From Balneolaceae bacterium UBA1514 (GTDB lineage Bacteria; Bacteroidota; Rhodothermia; Balneolales; Balneolaceae), in contig DCQQ01000008.1 of NCBI GenBank assembly GCA_002323515.1, positions 6,141 to 70,140 of the forward strand: 64,000 nucleotides of DNA, written 5' to 3'. Below are positions 27,407 to 36,263 of this stretch, one piece after another. Each line of letters opens with the position of its first letter. The first letter of the stretch is position 1. A model generated the notes under the pieces. That model was not told where the DNA came from, did not search any database, and worked only from the letters and a program-made list of their open reading frames with translations. The translations under genes were made by a program, and so were the position numbers.

Positions 27407-29005
27407 ATGAGCGATAGACCACATACCTTAGGAATTGGAGTATTTGGACTGAGCACCGGCTTAATGTCCCTCTTGGACAGTATAGGGGTGAATTATGAGG
27501 AATGTGATACACAGAAATTCGATGTACCCTCTAACTCGGTATATATTGTACATCGTGCACTAAGTAGCAAAGAACAAAACTGGTTACATAGCCAACAGGA
27601 AAAAGCTCATACCTTAGCCGTACTTTTTACACTGGAATCCGGTGTCCATCCCAAAAGTACTTCGGTGCAAAAAAAATATTGTGCTAGTGTACATAGCCCA
27701 CAATTAATGGCAGGCCCATTGTCCCATCTCAGTGTGATCGATTGCGACTCAAACGTCATTTTTTACGGCGGGAAGCAAGATCTTGATGGAATATGTTATG
27801 TAGAAAGTCAAAAAATAAAATCTATAGAGCAATCTATTTACTTAGGCATACCTTTGGAGGCTTCTGTATCGAAATTCTCATACACTAGAAAAGATTTCCC
27901 AAGCCCAACAGGCCATAAACCCAATGAAATAGTGTCACGCACTCATATTGGTCACCTACAACACCTTTTACGTTATGCTCTTGAGCAGCTATTTTATTCC
28001 ATTGATTTACCTTTCCTAAGCAAGTGGAACTTCCCAACCAGCCAATCGATTATAACCCTACGTATTGATAGTGATTTTGGCACGGAGAAATCCTTACATG
28101 CCATCTATGAACTCGCCCATACCTACTCAGCCATACTAACAACCTTCCTACATGTTAAAGCTCATGAAGATTGGCTAGAATGGTTTACTCAATGGCCTAA
28201 GCATGAACATTCCCTACATGGCTATGAACATGCACACATACGCTCTTCCTATCCTTTGTATCAAGATGTCGAAAATGGGTATCAAGCCATGGTACAAGCA
28301 GGAATGACACCTAAAGGCTATGCCGCTCCGTATGGCATCTGGAGCGAACAACTTTCCAAGGCCCTAGATGCGTATCCCTTTTCCTATAGCTCTGAATTTA
28401 CGCATGGCTATGACTGTCTTCCTTATTGGATACCTGACTCATTAGCCAGTAAGCCTGCCCTATCCGGCAAACGTCTGCAGATTCCAGTGCATCCAATTTG
28501 CACAGGTAGTCTCCACCGATACCGGGCCGTTGAAAAAGACTTTAACGCCTATTTTAAGCACTACATGGATGTTCAATATGGCATGCAGCAACCTATTATG
28601 CTGTATCACCATCCCCTACAACCAGGTTTGAGTAGTATTAAATTTATTATGGAGTACGCTCAAGAATTAGATTTACAATGGCTTTCTTATCATGAATGGG
28701 CTACTTTTTGGCTGCAAAGAGCCTCAGAGCGAAACGATGTTTATTACGATAAGAAAAAAAAACGGTTGATATCCAAGGATACGCCCAACATGTTGTATGA
28801 ATTAAAGCAAAACAACCGTGACTTTGCTATTATACATCCTAATGATTGGGATGCTCAGAACATGCTACCGATTCACCCACTGTCTTTCCAAACAAAAAAG
28901 AGCGGAACAATGGCAGATAAAGAATATGTACAAAATCGTTTTTCCAATAAGTGGCAGCTCTGGAAGGAATCCTTTATTCAACATAGAAACAGAAATCGCT
29001 TATGA
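27407..29005 (+). CDS. Polysaccharide-deacetylase-like protein with extra N-terminal domain
   Basis: The middle of this 532-aa protein resembles a NodB/CE4 fold. ITLRIDSDFG at residues 216-225 could supply Asp221 and Asp223. HGYEHAH at 271-277 offers metal-binding histidines, and AAPYG at 306-310 matches the motif-3 position. LYHHP at about 403-407 could be the late histidine motif. The first 200 residues are a separate domain with no signal peptide, reminiscent of glutamine-amidotransferase or ThuA-like openings but unassigned. The tail after about 440 is another unassigned segment. It probably trims or modifies a glycan, yet the cytoplasmic location is odd for CE4. It overlaps the next gene by 4 bases (ATGA). 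Confidence 0.6.
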   Translation: MSDRPHTLGIGVFGLSTGLMSLLDSIGVNYEECDTQKFDVPSNSVYIVHRALSSKEQNWLHSQQEKAHTLAVLFTLESGVHPKSTSVQKKYCASVHSPQLMAGPLSHLSVIDCDSNVIFYGGKQDLDGICYVESQKIKSIEQSIYLGIPLEASVSKFSYTRKDFPSPTGHKPNEIVSRTHIGHLQHLLRYALEQLFYSIDLPFLSKWNFPTSQSIITLRIDSDFGTEKSLHAIYELAHTYSAILTTFLHVKAHEDWLEWFTQWPKHEHSLHGYEHAHIRSSYPLYQDVENGYQAMVQAGMTPKGYAAPYGIWSEQLSKALDAYPFSYSSEFTHGYDCLPYWIPDSLASKPALSGKRLQIPVHPICTGSLHRYRAVEKDFNAYFKHYMDVQYGMQQPIMLYHHPLQPGLSSIKFIMEYAQELDLQWLSYHEWATFWLQRASERNDVYYDKKKKRLISKDTPNMLYELKQNNRDFAIIHPNDWDAQNMLPIHPLSFQTKKSGTMADKEYVQNRFSNKWQLWKESFIQHRNRNRL

Positions 29006-30075
29006 GTAAAGTATTGCGCATTGGTATATTGGCCCCTCCAAGTATCTCCTTAGTAAATGGTGGTGTACGAACACAGGTTAGCCAAACCGCAGAAGTACTA
29101 CAGCGCTTAGGGCATAAGGTCGTCTGGATACAAAGTAATGAACCTTTCCCATCGATCGATATACTGCATGTTTTTGTGGCCAGCAGTGAACACTGGGGAT
29201 TATTGCGCCAACTAAACTCTACCCCTCAACTAAGCGGTAAAGATCGAACGCCTATAGTCTTATCCCCCGTCTTTTTTGCATCAAAGCATATTCAAACAAC
29301 AAAGTTTAAACTACATACGGAGTCTGTTGTCGGAAAAATTTTTAACGGTATTAGCTCTGAATACGCTATAAAAAAACAAATATGCCAACTGGCAGATATA
29401 ATTCTACCTAATACGCGAGCGGAAGAGAATCAAATTAACCAGTTGTTTGACATTCCTATAGATCGTATGCAAGTCATTCCTAATGGTGTAGAAACACGTT
29501 TTATGCAGGCTGAATCAGATGAATTTGAGCAGCGATACGGGTTAAAGGACTTCGTTTTATTTGTGGGACAGGCATCGTCAACCCGAAAAAATATTCTTAG
29601 ACTTCTTGAGATAGCACCTAGCTTAGACGCACCTTTGGTTGTTATCGGTGACTTAGGCAAGGATGCATATAGCCAAAAGTGTTTAGACTCAATTAAAGAA
29701 CATAATGTTATTCATTTACCTACCCTTGAACACCACTCTAGCCTATTGGCTTCTGCCTATGCCGCGGCTAAAGTTTTTGTGCTTCCCTCGCTTTTTGAGA
29801 CACCTGGTATAGCCGCAATGGAAGCTGCACTATCGGGTTGCGCAATTGTAATTACTCAAAATGGGGGAACCAAAGAGTATTTTAAGGATATGGCAAGCTA
29901 TATTAATCCAATAGACACCGGAGAATTACGAGCATCTATAAATGAGCTACTTAGCACCGATATGGAGCAACTCGAAGTTCAAAACGCTCAACTAAGAGAT
30001 CATATTATAACCCATTATAGCTGGGTTACTGTCGGATCAATGAGCTTAGCTGCTTATGAATCGCTGTTCCGTTGA
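29002..30075 (+). CDS. Glycosyltransferase family 4 protein
   Basis: This 357-aa protein is a GT4-type retaining glycosyltransferase. VNGGVRTQV near residue 18 is the start of the acceptor domain, VIPNGVE at 158-164 marks the interdomain region, and the donor site has the E-x7-E pair Glu266 and Glu274 in LFETPGIAAMEAALSG. It should add a sugar to a lipid-linked or polysaccharide acceptor using a nucleotide sugar. It is the last gene of the plus-strand set. Its final 30 bases overlap the end of pssA on the other strand. Confidence 0.9.
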   Translation: MSKVLRIGILAPPSISLVNGGVRTQVSQTAEVLQRLGHKVVWIQSNEPFPSIDILHVFVASSEHWGLLRQLNSTPQLSGKDRTPIVLSPVFFASKHIQTTKFKLHTESVVGKIFNGISSEYAIKKQICQLADIILPNTRAEENQINQLFDIPIDRMQVIPNGVETRFMQAESDEFEQRYGLKDFVLFVGQASSTRKNILRLLEIAPSLDAPLVVIGDLGKDAYSQKCLDSIKEHNVIHLPTLEHHSSLLASAYAAAKVFVLPSLFETPGIAAMEAALSGCAIVITQNGGTKEYFKDMASYINPIDTGELRASINELLSTDMEQLEVQNAQLRDHIITHYSWVTVGSMSLAAYESLFR

Positions 30076-30855
30076 GAAATACTCTCTTAAACCATCAACG
30101 ATTCCTTTCAAAATATAGATCAGAATAACAGCCATAATTCCTAATTCTCTGAATAGTAAAATCAGGGTAAAATAACCTAAGAATAGAAAGGATTTGAACC
30201 CATTTTGCTGAAAGGAAACACGGTCCATTTTAGGAACTTTGTCGAAAGGTAAGGTACTTAGCATAAGCACGGATAACAGAATAATCAAAGGTCCTAGTAC
30301 ACTACTTACTCCGTTTCGAAAAATATCAAATAACTCCAATTGATGATGAAAACTAAGATAGAAAGCCGCCAATATAATGGCTAAAGATGGAATGGGTAAG
30401 CCGATGAAATGATGCTGATTCGGTGTAAGTCGGGTATTAACATTAAAACGAGCCAAACGAACAGCGCCACACATAGCGGGGACGGCACTAATTAACATAC
30501 CTAGAAACTGAAACTCGTGTAAAGCAAAGGTATAGATAAGGAAAGATGGAGCCACACCAAATGAAACAATGTCACTTAATGAATCTAGTTCCACTCCAAA
30601 ATCACTATCTGCATTCGCTAATCGCGCAATGTATCCATCCATTACATCAAAAAACCCAGCTGCTACAATGAACCAGGCTCCTCGAAATAACTCTCCTTCA
30701 GAAACAGCTACGATAGAGAGGAAGCCAGAAAAAAGGTTCATTAGAGTAAAGAAACTCGGAACCGCAATTTTGTGATTTACAGGAGGCTTAGATTCCCGTT
30801 TAGCTAATCTTTTTTGTTTGAAACTCTGATATCTATGTTGAATAGGGTATTTCAT
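30046..30855 (-). CDS. pssA: CDP-diacylglycerol-serine O-phosphatidyltransferase
   Basis: PssA (269 aa) makes phosphatidylserine from CDP-diacylglycerol and serine in the inner membrane. The CDP-alcohol phosphatidyltransferase motif DG-x2-AR-x8-G-x3-D-x3-D is perfect (Asp73, Gly74, Ala77, Arg78, Gly87, Asp91, Asp95). About seven or eight hydrophobic helices follow a basic N-terminus. The start ATG overlaps the psd stop by 4 bases, so the two successive enzymes of phosphatidylethanolamine synthesis are coupled, with the decarboxylase gene upstream. The 3' end overlaps the convergent glycosyltransferase gene. Confidence 0.96.
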   Translation of the reverse strand: MKYPIQHRYQSFKQKRLAKRESKPPVNHKIAVPSFFTLMNLFSGFLSIVAVSEGELFRGAWFIVAAGFFDVMDGYIARLANADSDFGVELDSLSDIVSFGVAPSFLIYTFALHEFQFLGMLISAVPAMCGAVRLARFNVNTRLTPNQHHFIGLPIPSLAIILAAFYLSFHHQLELFDIFRNGVSSVLGPLIILLSVLMLSTLPFDKVPKMDRVSFQQNGFKSFLFLGYFTLILLFRELGIMAVILIYILKGIVDGLREYFSTEQRFISS

Positions 30856-31517
30856 TGTATGGCTAATTTAGCAATAGTAGATTCACCAGCAACTACTTTA
30901 TCCCCCTCATTTACGAGCACGTTTGCAGAACGTGGAAGTACGACATCCATTCTACTACCAAATTTCATGAGTCCGAAACGTTTACCTCTTTCTAAGGTAT
31001 CACCCTCATTTAAATAATAGACTACGCGGCGAGCTAAAAAACCGGTAATTTGACGAAATAAAATCTTTTGCCCGGAAGTGTGTTTCACCCCAAATTTTGC
31101 CTGCTCATTATCCATAGTTGCCCGGTCATCCCACGCCATTAAATATTCTCCGGTTTGATAGACCAGGTACTCCAAAACACCACTCACTGGGATACGATTG
31201 ATATGTACGTTCAAAGGGGAGAGAAAAATACTGATTTGAACAGCCTCTTGCTCTAGATACTCAACGGATTCTACTTCTTTGACTACAACGACTTTCCCAT
31301 CTGCAGGTGATAAGAGCACTTCCTCTGAAAGATCTATTGGTAGAGTACGTTCTGGATCTCGAAAAAAGTAGATACTCAGAAACCATACTGGTAGAAGTAT
31401 GGAGCTGAGGCTAATACTAGCCAATAAAGAGAGGTATTTCCAGCTTAGAACCAAAGCTAAGGCTGTGAATACTCCTACTATTGTAATGGTAGGAAAACCT
31501 TCGTGTGCTATCTTCAT
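30852..31517 (-). CDS. psd: Phosphatidylserine decarboxylase, short form
   Basis: Psd (221 aa) decarboxylates phosphatidylserine to phosphatidylethanolamine. It is the short type that self-cleaves at a Gly-Ser bond. Here the site is MKFGS, with Gly187-Ser188 near the C-terminus, and Ser188 should give the pyruvoyl group. Two hydrophobic N-terminal helices anchor it to the membrane, and the SPADGKV and SPLNVHINR motifs are in place. The first base of its start codon is shared with the last base of rseP (31517). pssA follows with a 4-base overlap. Confidence 0.95.
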   Translation of the reverse strand: MKIAHEGFPTITIVGVFTALALVLSWKYLSLLASISLSSILLPVWFLSIYFFRDPERTLPIDLSEEVLLSPADGKVVVVKEVESVEYLEQEAVQISIFLSPLNVHINRIPVSGVLEYLVYQTGEYLMAWDDRATMDNEQAKFGVKHTSGQKILFRQITGFLARRVVYYLNEGDTLERGKRFGLMKFGSRMDVVLPRSANVLVNEGDKVVAGESTIAKLAIQ

Positions 31518-32845
31518 TAGAAGAGTCTCAACACATCGTTAAAGATGACAAACACCATCAAGCTAACCAACAACAAAAAACCAATATTTTGTGCCGCAAT
31601 CTTCACTTTTTCAGTGGGTTCTTTACGGGCTATTCCCTCATAAATCAAAAAGGCTAAATGTCCCCCATCTAAGGCCGGTATCGGGAGTATATTCATAATA
31701 GCCAAGGTGATACTTAACAAAGCTGTGATTTCCCAAAACCCAATCCATCCCGCTTGATCAGTGGCTTGTTTAGTTAAGCTCGCGATGGCAATAGGCCCGC
31801 CAAGATTTTGCCGAACAGAAATGTCACCAGAAAACATTCTAGAAAAGCCCCCAATAATACCCATGGTTTGTTCCCCAACTTGCTCCCAGCCTTCTTGAAT
31901 AGATTCTCCAAAACTTAGCTCCGTGGATGTCGCACCTGCTTGTGCTAAACTAGGAGGAGCTATTCCTATCATTCGGTTCTCATAAGGTTCAATACTCAGC
32001 GTTAATCTCTGCCCTTCGCGTTCAACTACGAAATCAATCACCCCTTCTGAGCCACGTATAGCTTGAGTTAATTGTAACCAGTAGTTAACAGGCTCTGCAT
32101 TGACTACTACAAAACGATCACCTGGTTGTAACCCTGCATCCTCTGCGGGCGATCCAAGAGCTATACTCGATATAATTGGAGGATAGACATTAACTGCGTG
32201 AATAAACGTTTGTTCTTGCAAACTGTCTAAGATAGTTGATGGAATAAATAGATCCATTGTCATTCCATCACGCACCACTTGATACGAAAGGTTGCTATTG
32301 GTTAACTCAGAAATAGAAACTAGTTCCTCAAAAGCGTCCACATAATTTCCATTTACCCCGACAATTTTGTCGTCTGTTTGAAAGCCAACATTCTCAAGTA
32401 AACTACCCTCAGGGACATATATACCTGCAACCTCTTCAATCGGTAAACTCAATTTTCCTTGACTCCAATTCATGCCAGTATAAATAAAAAAGGCAAGAAT
32501 CATGTTAAATATGACCCCGGCAGTAATTACAACCATACGCTGCCAAATTGGCTTCGATCGATATTCCCAAGGTAGTGGTTCGGCTGCTAAATGTTCGGTA
32601 TCCATACTCTCATCCACCATGCCAGAAATTTTAACATAGCCACCTAGCGGAGTAGCACCAATACAATAATCAGTGTCGCCTCGTTTAAATCCCCATATAC
32701 GTGGAGGAAAACCCACGGAGAATCTTTCGACTCTCATTCCAAACATTTTAGCCGCCAAAAAGTGTCCTAACTCATGTATAAATACAAGAATCATTAGTGC
32801 ACCAATGAAGATGATTATTGTTTGTGTTAGTTCAAGTAGTTCCAT
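31517..32845 (-). CDS. rseP: Site-2 zinc metalloprotease RseP
   Basis: RseP (442 aa) is an intramembrane protease that cleaves membrane-bound anti-sigma factors and remnant signal peptides. The zinc site HELGH has His24, Glu25 and His28 in the first helix, and the third ligand lies in the C-terminal NILPIPALDGGHL. Two PDZ-like domains sit between, at about residues 120-290, including LGSPAEDAGLQPGDRF. It overlaps dxr by 14 bases upstream and shares one base with psd downstream, so it lies in a compact envelope-biogenesis transcript. Confidence 0.96.
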   Translation of the reverse strand: MELLELTQTIIIFIGALMILVFIHELGHFLAAKMFGMRVERFSVGFPPRIWGFKRGDTDYCIGATPLGGYVKISGMVDESMDTEHLAAEPLPWEYRSKPIWQRMVVITAGVIFNMILAFFIYTGMNWSQGKLSLPIEEVAGIYVPEGSLLENVGFQTDDKIVGVNGNYVDAFEELVSISELTNSNLSYQVVRDGMTMDLFIPSTILDSLQEQTFIHAVNVYPPIISSIALGSPAEDAGLQPGDRFVVVNAEPVNYWLQLTQAIRGSEGVIDFVVEREGQRLTLSIEPYENRMIGIAPPSLAQAGATSTELSFGESIQEGWEQVGEQTMGIIGGFSRMFSGDISVRQNLGGPIAIASLTKQATDQAGWIGFWEITALLSITLAIMNILPIPALDGGHLAFLIYEGIARKEPTEKVKIAAQNIGFLLLVSLMVFVIFNDVLRLF

Positions 32846-34004
32846 ATTGACAAATAGTTCTTGCGTAAGCTCTGGTTTGCTGATCTAATTCTACGAGTGA
32901 ATCATAACTCAAGGTCGAATTAAAGCGTATTTGGTTAAGGCAACGTTCAACAATTATTGCAATTTCAATATACTTAATTTTACCCTCTAAAAAGTACTCG
33001 ACTGCAATTTCATTAGCCGCATTTAATACTGCAGGGCCTCCTTTGTGGAGTTTTACTGATTCCATGGCTAATTCAACGCATGGGAATCGTGAATAATCCA
33101 CTGGTTCAAAATGGAGTGTATGCATTTGTGTCCAATCCATACGTGAGCTGTTCAAGGATAACCTATGGGGATAAGACAATGCATATAAAATAGGGACTTT
33201 CATGTCAGGTGGACCAAGTTGTGCTTTGGTTGAGCCATCTACATAGGTCACCATTGAGTGAATGATACTTTCCGGATGAATTACTGGTGTAATCTTCTCA
33301 ATGGGCAGGTCAAATAACCAATGCGCTTCTATGATTTCTAAGCCTTTATTCATCATGGTTGCACTATCAATGGTAATCTTAGAACCCATATTCCAATTAG
33401 GATGTTGTAATGCCTGTTGCGCCGTTACATCTTTCATTTGCTCAATGCTAAGAGTCCTAAAGGGACCACCACTTGCGGTAATAATGATTTCTTCAATTGA
33501 TTCTTTTTCTTCTCCAATAAGTGATTGTAGCATTGCGCTATGTTCGGAATCGATTGGTATTAAGCTACCTTGGGATTCCTTCAAAAGTTTGGCAATAATT
33601 GCTCCACCTACCACTAGACTTTCTTTATTGGCTAAGGCTACTTTTTTGTGAGATTTCAACGCATAAAAGGTCGGAGAGAATCCTGCAAAGCCCACCAAGC
33701 TATTCAATACAACATCAATTTCAGGCAGGCATACTAACTCATTTAATGCGAGTGGGTCAACATACGTTTTAGTTACTTTAGGGTCACCTAATTGTAGATT
33801 CGTATGAGTATGGCCCAGTCCCGTCAAAACTGCGTAACGAGTACGGAATGTTTTGGCTTGTTCATCCAAAAGCTCCAAATTTTGATGGGCACTTAATAAA
33901 ACAATTTCGAACAAATCATGGTGCTCTTGAATAATTTCTAACGCTTGTGTTCCAATGGAGCCCGTTGATCCTAGAATAGCAATTCGGATCTTCTTATAAT
34001 TCAT
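32832..34004 (-). CDS. dxr: 1-deoxy-D-xylulose 5-phosphate reductoisomerase
   Basis: Dxr (390 aa) is the second enzyme of the MEP isoprenoid pathway, forming MEP from DXP with NADPH. The nucleotide-binding LGSTGSIGTQALEII begins at residue 11. ANKESLVVGG, IPIDSEHSA and the metal/substrate segment TIDSATMMNKGLE follow in the right order. The ATG lies one base after the pgeF stop (TGA-A-ATG), and the end overlaps rseP. The dxr-rseP pairing is common in bacteria. Confidence 0.97.
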   Translation of the reverse strand: MNYKKIRIAILGSTGSIGTQALEIIQEHHDLFEIVLLSAHQNLELLDEQAKTFRTRYAVLTGLGHTHTNLQLGDPKVTKTYVDPLALNELVCLPEIDVVLNSLVGFAGFSPTFYALKSHKKVALANKESLVVGGAIIAKLLKESQGSLIPIDSEHSAMLQSLIGEEKESIEEIIITASGGPFRTLSIEQMKDVTAQQALQHPNWNMGSKITIDSATMMNKGLEIIEAHWLFDLPIEKITPVIHPESIIHSMVTYVDGSTKAQLGPPDMKVPILYALSYPHRLSLNSSRMDWTQMHTLHFEPVDYSRFPCVELAMESVKLHKGGPAVLNAANEIAVEYFLEGKIKYIEIAIIVERCLNQIRFNSTLSYDSLVELDQQTRAYARTICQYGTT

Positions 34005-34005
34005 T

Positions 34006-34764
34006 TCAACCTATTTCGTTCAATTTTATCACAGCAGCCATCCTTCCAGCTTTTGTTGCTTCTCTTCTATAAGAGTAAAAATCACTTTCATCATTAAAGG
34101 TGCATCCTGTGTCCATAACAATGTGAGACTTTAGTATTCCCGTGCTGACAAGTTGCCCAAAAATATAGCCTTTTAAGTCCACATGCGGTTTGGTATTTTT
34201 GTTTTTTTCTACAAACTGTTCTGGAAACAAATCGGCAACCTCCTGCCCTACTTCAAAGGCATCAATTGAAATACATGGGCTTATATAGGCTTCTATAGAA
34301 CTGATTTCTGCTCCAAGTTTTAACATAGACTCAACAGTTTTTCTAACAATTCCCTTTTGAGCCCCCCTCCAACCAACATGGGCGGCACCAATAACCTGAT
34401 TGGTTACGTCTCCTAGTAGAACAGCACCACAGTCGGCGACCTGTATAAGTAAGGAAATGCCAAGGGTTGAACTTACAAAGGCATCAGTATCAGGATAGAT
34501 CCCACCTTTAGTCACTATCTTAACATGTTCTGAGTGTATTTGTTGGGCTATTGCAATATGCTTTAACGATGTATCAGTCTCTTTGGCTAAAATGTGTAAT
34601 TGTTCTAAGATGATATCTTGATTTTCATCGGAATTGAACCCTACATTCAGCCCTGGAATACGGGCATTTGCAACGGTATAATGAGCATTTTTTTGACTGA
34701 ACCAACTCAGAATTCTAGATTCATTTAAATTGCGGGGACGTATAAATTTAAGAGGGGAAGACAT
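34006..34764 (-). CDS. pgeF: Peptidoglycan editing factor PgeF (laccase-domain family)
   Basis: The product (252 aa) belongs to the YfiH/YlmD laccase-domain family. Members were long called multicopper polyphenol oxidases and are now linked to removal of mis-incorporated residues from peptidoglycan precursors and to purine nucleoside activities. The metal ligands fit the family pattern, with His77 and/or His80 in QIHSEH, Cys112 in VADCGAV and His129 in AAHVGWRG. The start overlaps the end of aroE by 17 bases. Confidence 0.9.
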   Translation of the reverse strand: MSSPLKFIRPRNLNESRILSWFSQKNAHYTVANARIPGLNVGFNSDENQDIILEQLHILAKETDTSLKHIAIAQQIHSEHVKIVTKGGIYPDTDAFVSSTLGISLLIQVADCGAVLLGDVTNQVIGAAHVGWRGAQKGIVRKTVESMLKLGAEISSIEAYISPCISIDAFEVGQEVADLFPEQFVEKNKNTKPHVDLKGYIFGQLVSTGILKSHIVMDTGCTFNDESDFYSYRREATKAGRMAAVIKLNEIG

Positions 34765-35596
34765 GTGCTAAATGTTCCTTGATTTTTGACATTGGAAATG
34801 AATGATCTGTCCATAATTCAAAGGAACGTGCCGCCTGATATATAAGCATAGGCAAGCCACCAATCGTAGTACAATTATGCTTCGCGGCTTGACGTAAAAA
34901 AGTAGTATTCTGTGGGTTGTAAACGATATCATAGCAAATGGAATCGGCTAAAAACTCGGCAAACTGCTCGTCAACTGGAGATTGTATAATATTTGGTTGC
35001 ATGCCAAGTGGTGTGGTATTTACAATCAAATCTACATCAACTGCACAGTTTACCCATTCATCATAAGAAATCAAATTTATAGCCAAATCGTTCTTTACCC
35101 GTTCAGGATTTCTACTTACTACCCAGCATTCATCGACTCCCATTTCTCTAAGCCCGTGTATTACTGCCTTGGTCGCGCCACCATATCCAAAGATTAACGC
35201 CGAATCCAGTTTAATAAGACCTAAGTCCCTCAGAGGCTGTACAAAACCATAACTATCGGTGTTATGCCCTATTATCTCATGGTCTATCTTCTGAATGCAA
35301 TTGATCACTTGCATGTCTTCCGCTAAATCAGAATGTCGATCAACCGCACTTAACAAAGTTTCTTTGTATGGAAGGGTGATATTTCCCCCTTTAAAATGCA
35401 CAGAATTAAAATGTGCTATTAGACTAGGCAGTTCTTGATAAAGAACCTCAACGGCAACATACTGCAAATCTAATGCATGATGATGTATAGCTAGATTATG
35501 CATAATAGGTGAGACACTGTGCGAGACTGGATTTCCAATCAACAACAAGTGATCTCTTGAAGAAACAGGATCGAGTAAGAATTCAGAAAACTTCAT
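34748..35596 (-). CDS. aroE: Shikimate dehydrogenase
   Basis: AroE reduces 3-dehydroshikimate to shikimate with NADPH on the route to chorismate, which feeds the trp pathway encoded elsewhere in the window. The substrate-binding NPVSHSVSP, the catalytic lysine in GGNITLPYKE, NTDSYGFVQPL and the cofactor loop FGYGGATKAV are all recognisable. The frame extends to a TTG at 35617, but the preferred ATG at 35596 gives MKFSEFLLD (282 aa). A strong terminator for the preceding gene ends directly before it, so aroE should have its own promoter or rely on read-through. Confidence 0.95.
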   Translation of the reverse strand: MKFSEFLLDPVSSRDHLLLIGNPVSHSVSPIMHNLAIHHHALDLQYVAVEVLYQELPSLIAHFNSVHFKGGNITLPYKETLLSAVDRHSDLAEDMQVINCIQKIDHEIIGHNTDSYGFVQPLRDLGLIKLDSALIFGYGGATKAVIHGLREMGVDECWVVSRNPERVKNDLAINLISYDEWVNCAVDVDLIVNTTPLGMQPNIIQSPVDEQFAEFLADSICYDIVYNPQNTTFLRQAAKHNCTTIGGLPMLIYQAARSFELWTDHSFPMSKIKEHLAHVFPS

Positions 35597-35598
35597 AT

Positions 35599-35626
35599 AA
35601 AAAAAAAGCGCAACCAATGGCTGCGC
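35599..35626 (-). terminator. Intrinsic terminator between the SRPBCC gene and aroE
   Basis: On the minus strand the hairpin GCGCAGCC-ATT-GGTTGCGC (35626-35608, eight pairs including one G-U) is followed by nine T residues (35607-35599). It ends two bases before the preferred aroE ATG at 35596. It should terminate the SRPBCC gene transcript. Confidence 0.88.
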
Positions 35627-35651
35627 AATTTAGAATAATAGCTTAGTTAGT

Positions 35652-36116
35652 TTAAGCTGTAACTTCTTGTGTTGGCTCTAGAGAACCTTCTTTGAAGGTA
35701 TCGCTTTCAGCTAGTTTCTTAAAAGATTCTAGGTCTTTGACTAGTTGATCCGCTGATTGCTCTATAAAATTTGCTAGTCCCTCAGAAGGATCGCCAAAAA
35801 ATGTACGATAGTCTAAAGAAAACTCTACTCTAGTTCGATTACCGTTTTCAAGCGGAGTAAAACGAATGGTACCAGTTTGGTTTAGATTGCCATTGATAGT
35901 AATCCAAGCAAAACGAGTATTTCTTAAATTATCGATTAGATTGGTAGTCCAGTGAAAAGTTTCACCGTTAACAGTGGTTTTATATTCAAAAGTTTGGGAA
36001 TTGATTCGGTCTACAGAATCAATACGCTCAAGAAACTTAGGGAAATCAACTGGATTGCTTAAAAGTTCATATACCTTTGATAAGGGTAAGTCGATTTCTA
36101 TACGTTCGTGCGCCAT
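35652..36116 (-). CDS. SRPBCC (START-like) family protein
   Basis: This 154-aa protein has the helix-grip fold pattern of the polyketide cyclase/SRPBCC superfamily. The opening is ERIEIDLPLSKVYELLSNPVDFPKF, split by the usual first strand and helix. A central WTTNLIDNLRNTRFAW follows, and a long C-terminal helix closes the hydrophobic pocket. Such proteins bind lipids, quinones or other hydrophobic ligands. The ligand cannot be deduced here. The gene stands alone, with its own terminator downstream and a 147-base upstream spacer. Confidence 0.82.
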   Translation of the reverse strand: MAHERIEIDLPLSKVYELLSNPVDFPKFLERIDSVDRINSQTFEYKTTVNGETFHWTTNLIDNLRNTRFAWITINGNLNQTGTIRFTPLENGNRTRVEFSLDYRTFFGDPSEGLANFIEQSADQLVKDLESFKKLAESDTFKEGSLEPTQEVTA

Positions 36117-36153
36117 AAAATATACCTTGGTTCTTGGAATAATAGTTATTTAG

Positions 36154-36171
36154 TAAACGATGAACCGTTTA
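36154..36171. repeat. Inverted repeat upstream of the SRPBCC gene
   Basis: A perfect six-base inverted repeat, TAAACG and CGTTTA with a six-base loop, lies 38 bases upstream of the SRPBCC start codon. No T-tract follows on either strand. It could be an operator or a leader hairpin. A chance match cannot be excluded. Confidence 0.3.
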
Positions 36172-36263
36172 TGGGGAAACAGGAGAGATTCATCCATTAT
36201 GTTTAAAATACGCATAATATGTATAAGCCTCAATGACTAACCCGAATAAATTTATCCGTCCGA

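Noticed and set aside
33301-33651. Open frame of 116 codons opposite dxr
   Set aside because: Mirror frame of a conserved gene with no recognisable product.
35597-35617. Upstream TTG start for aroE
   Set aside because: Its codons lie inside the terminator hairpin and T-tract, and the ATG at 35596 gives a normal N-terminus.
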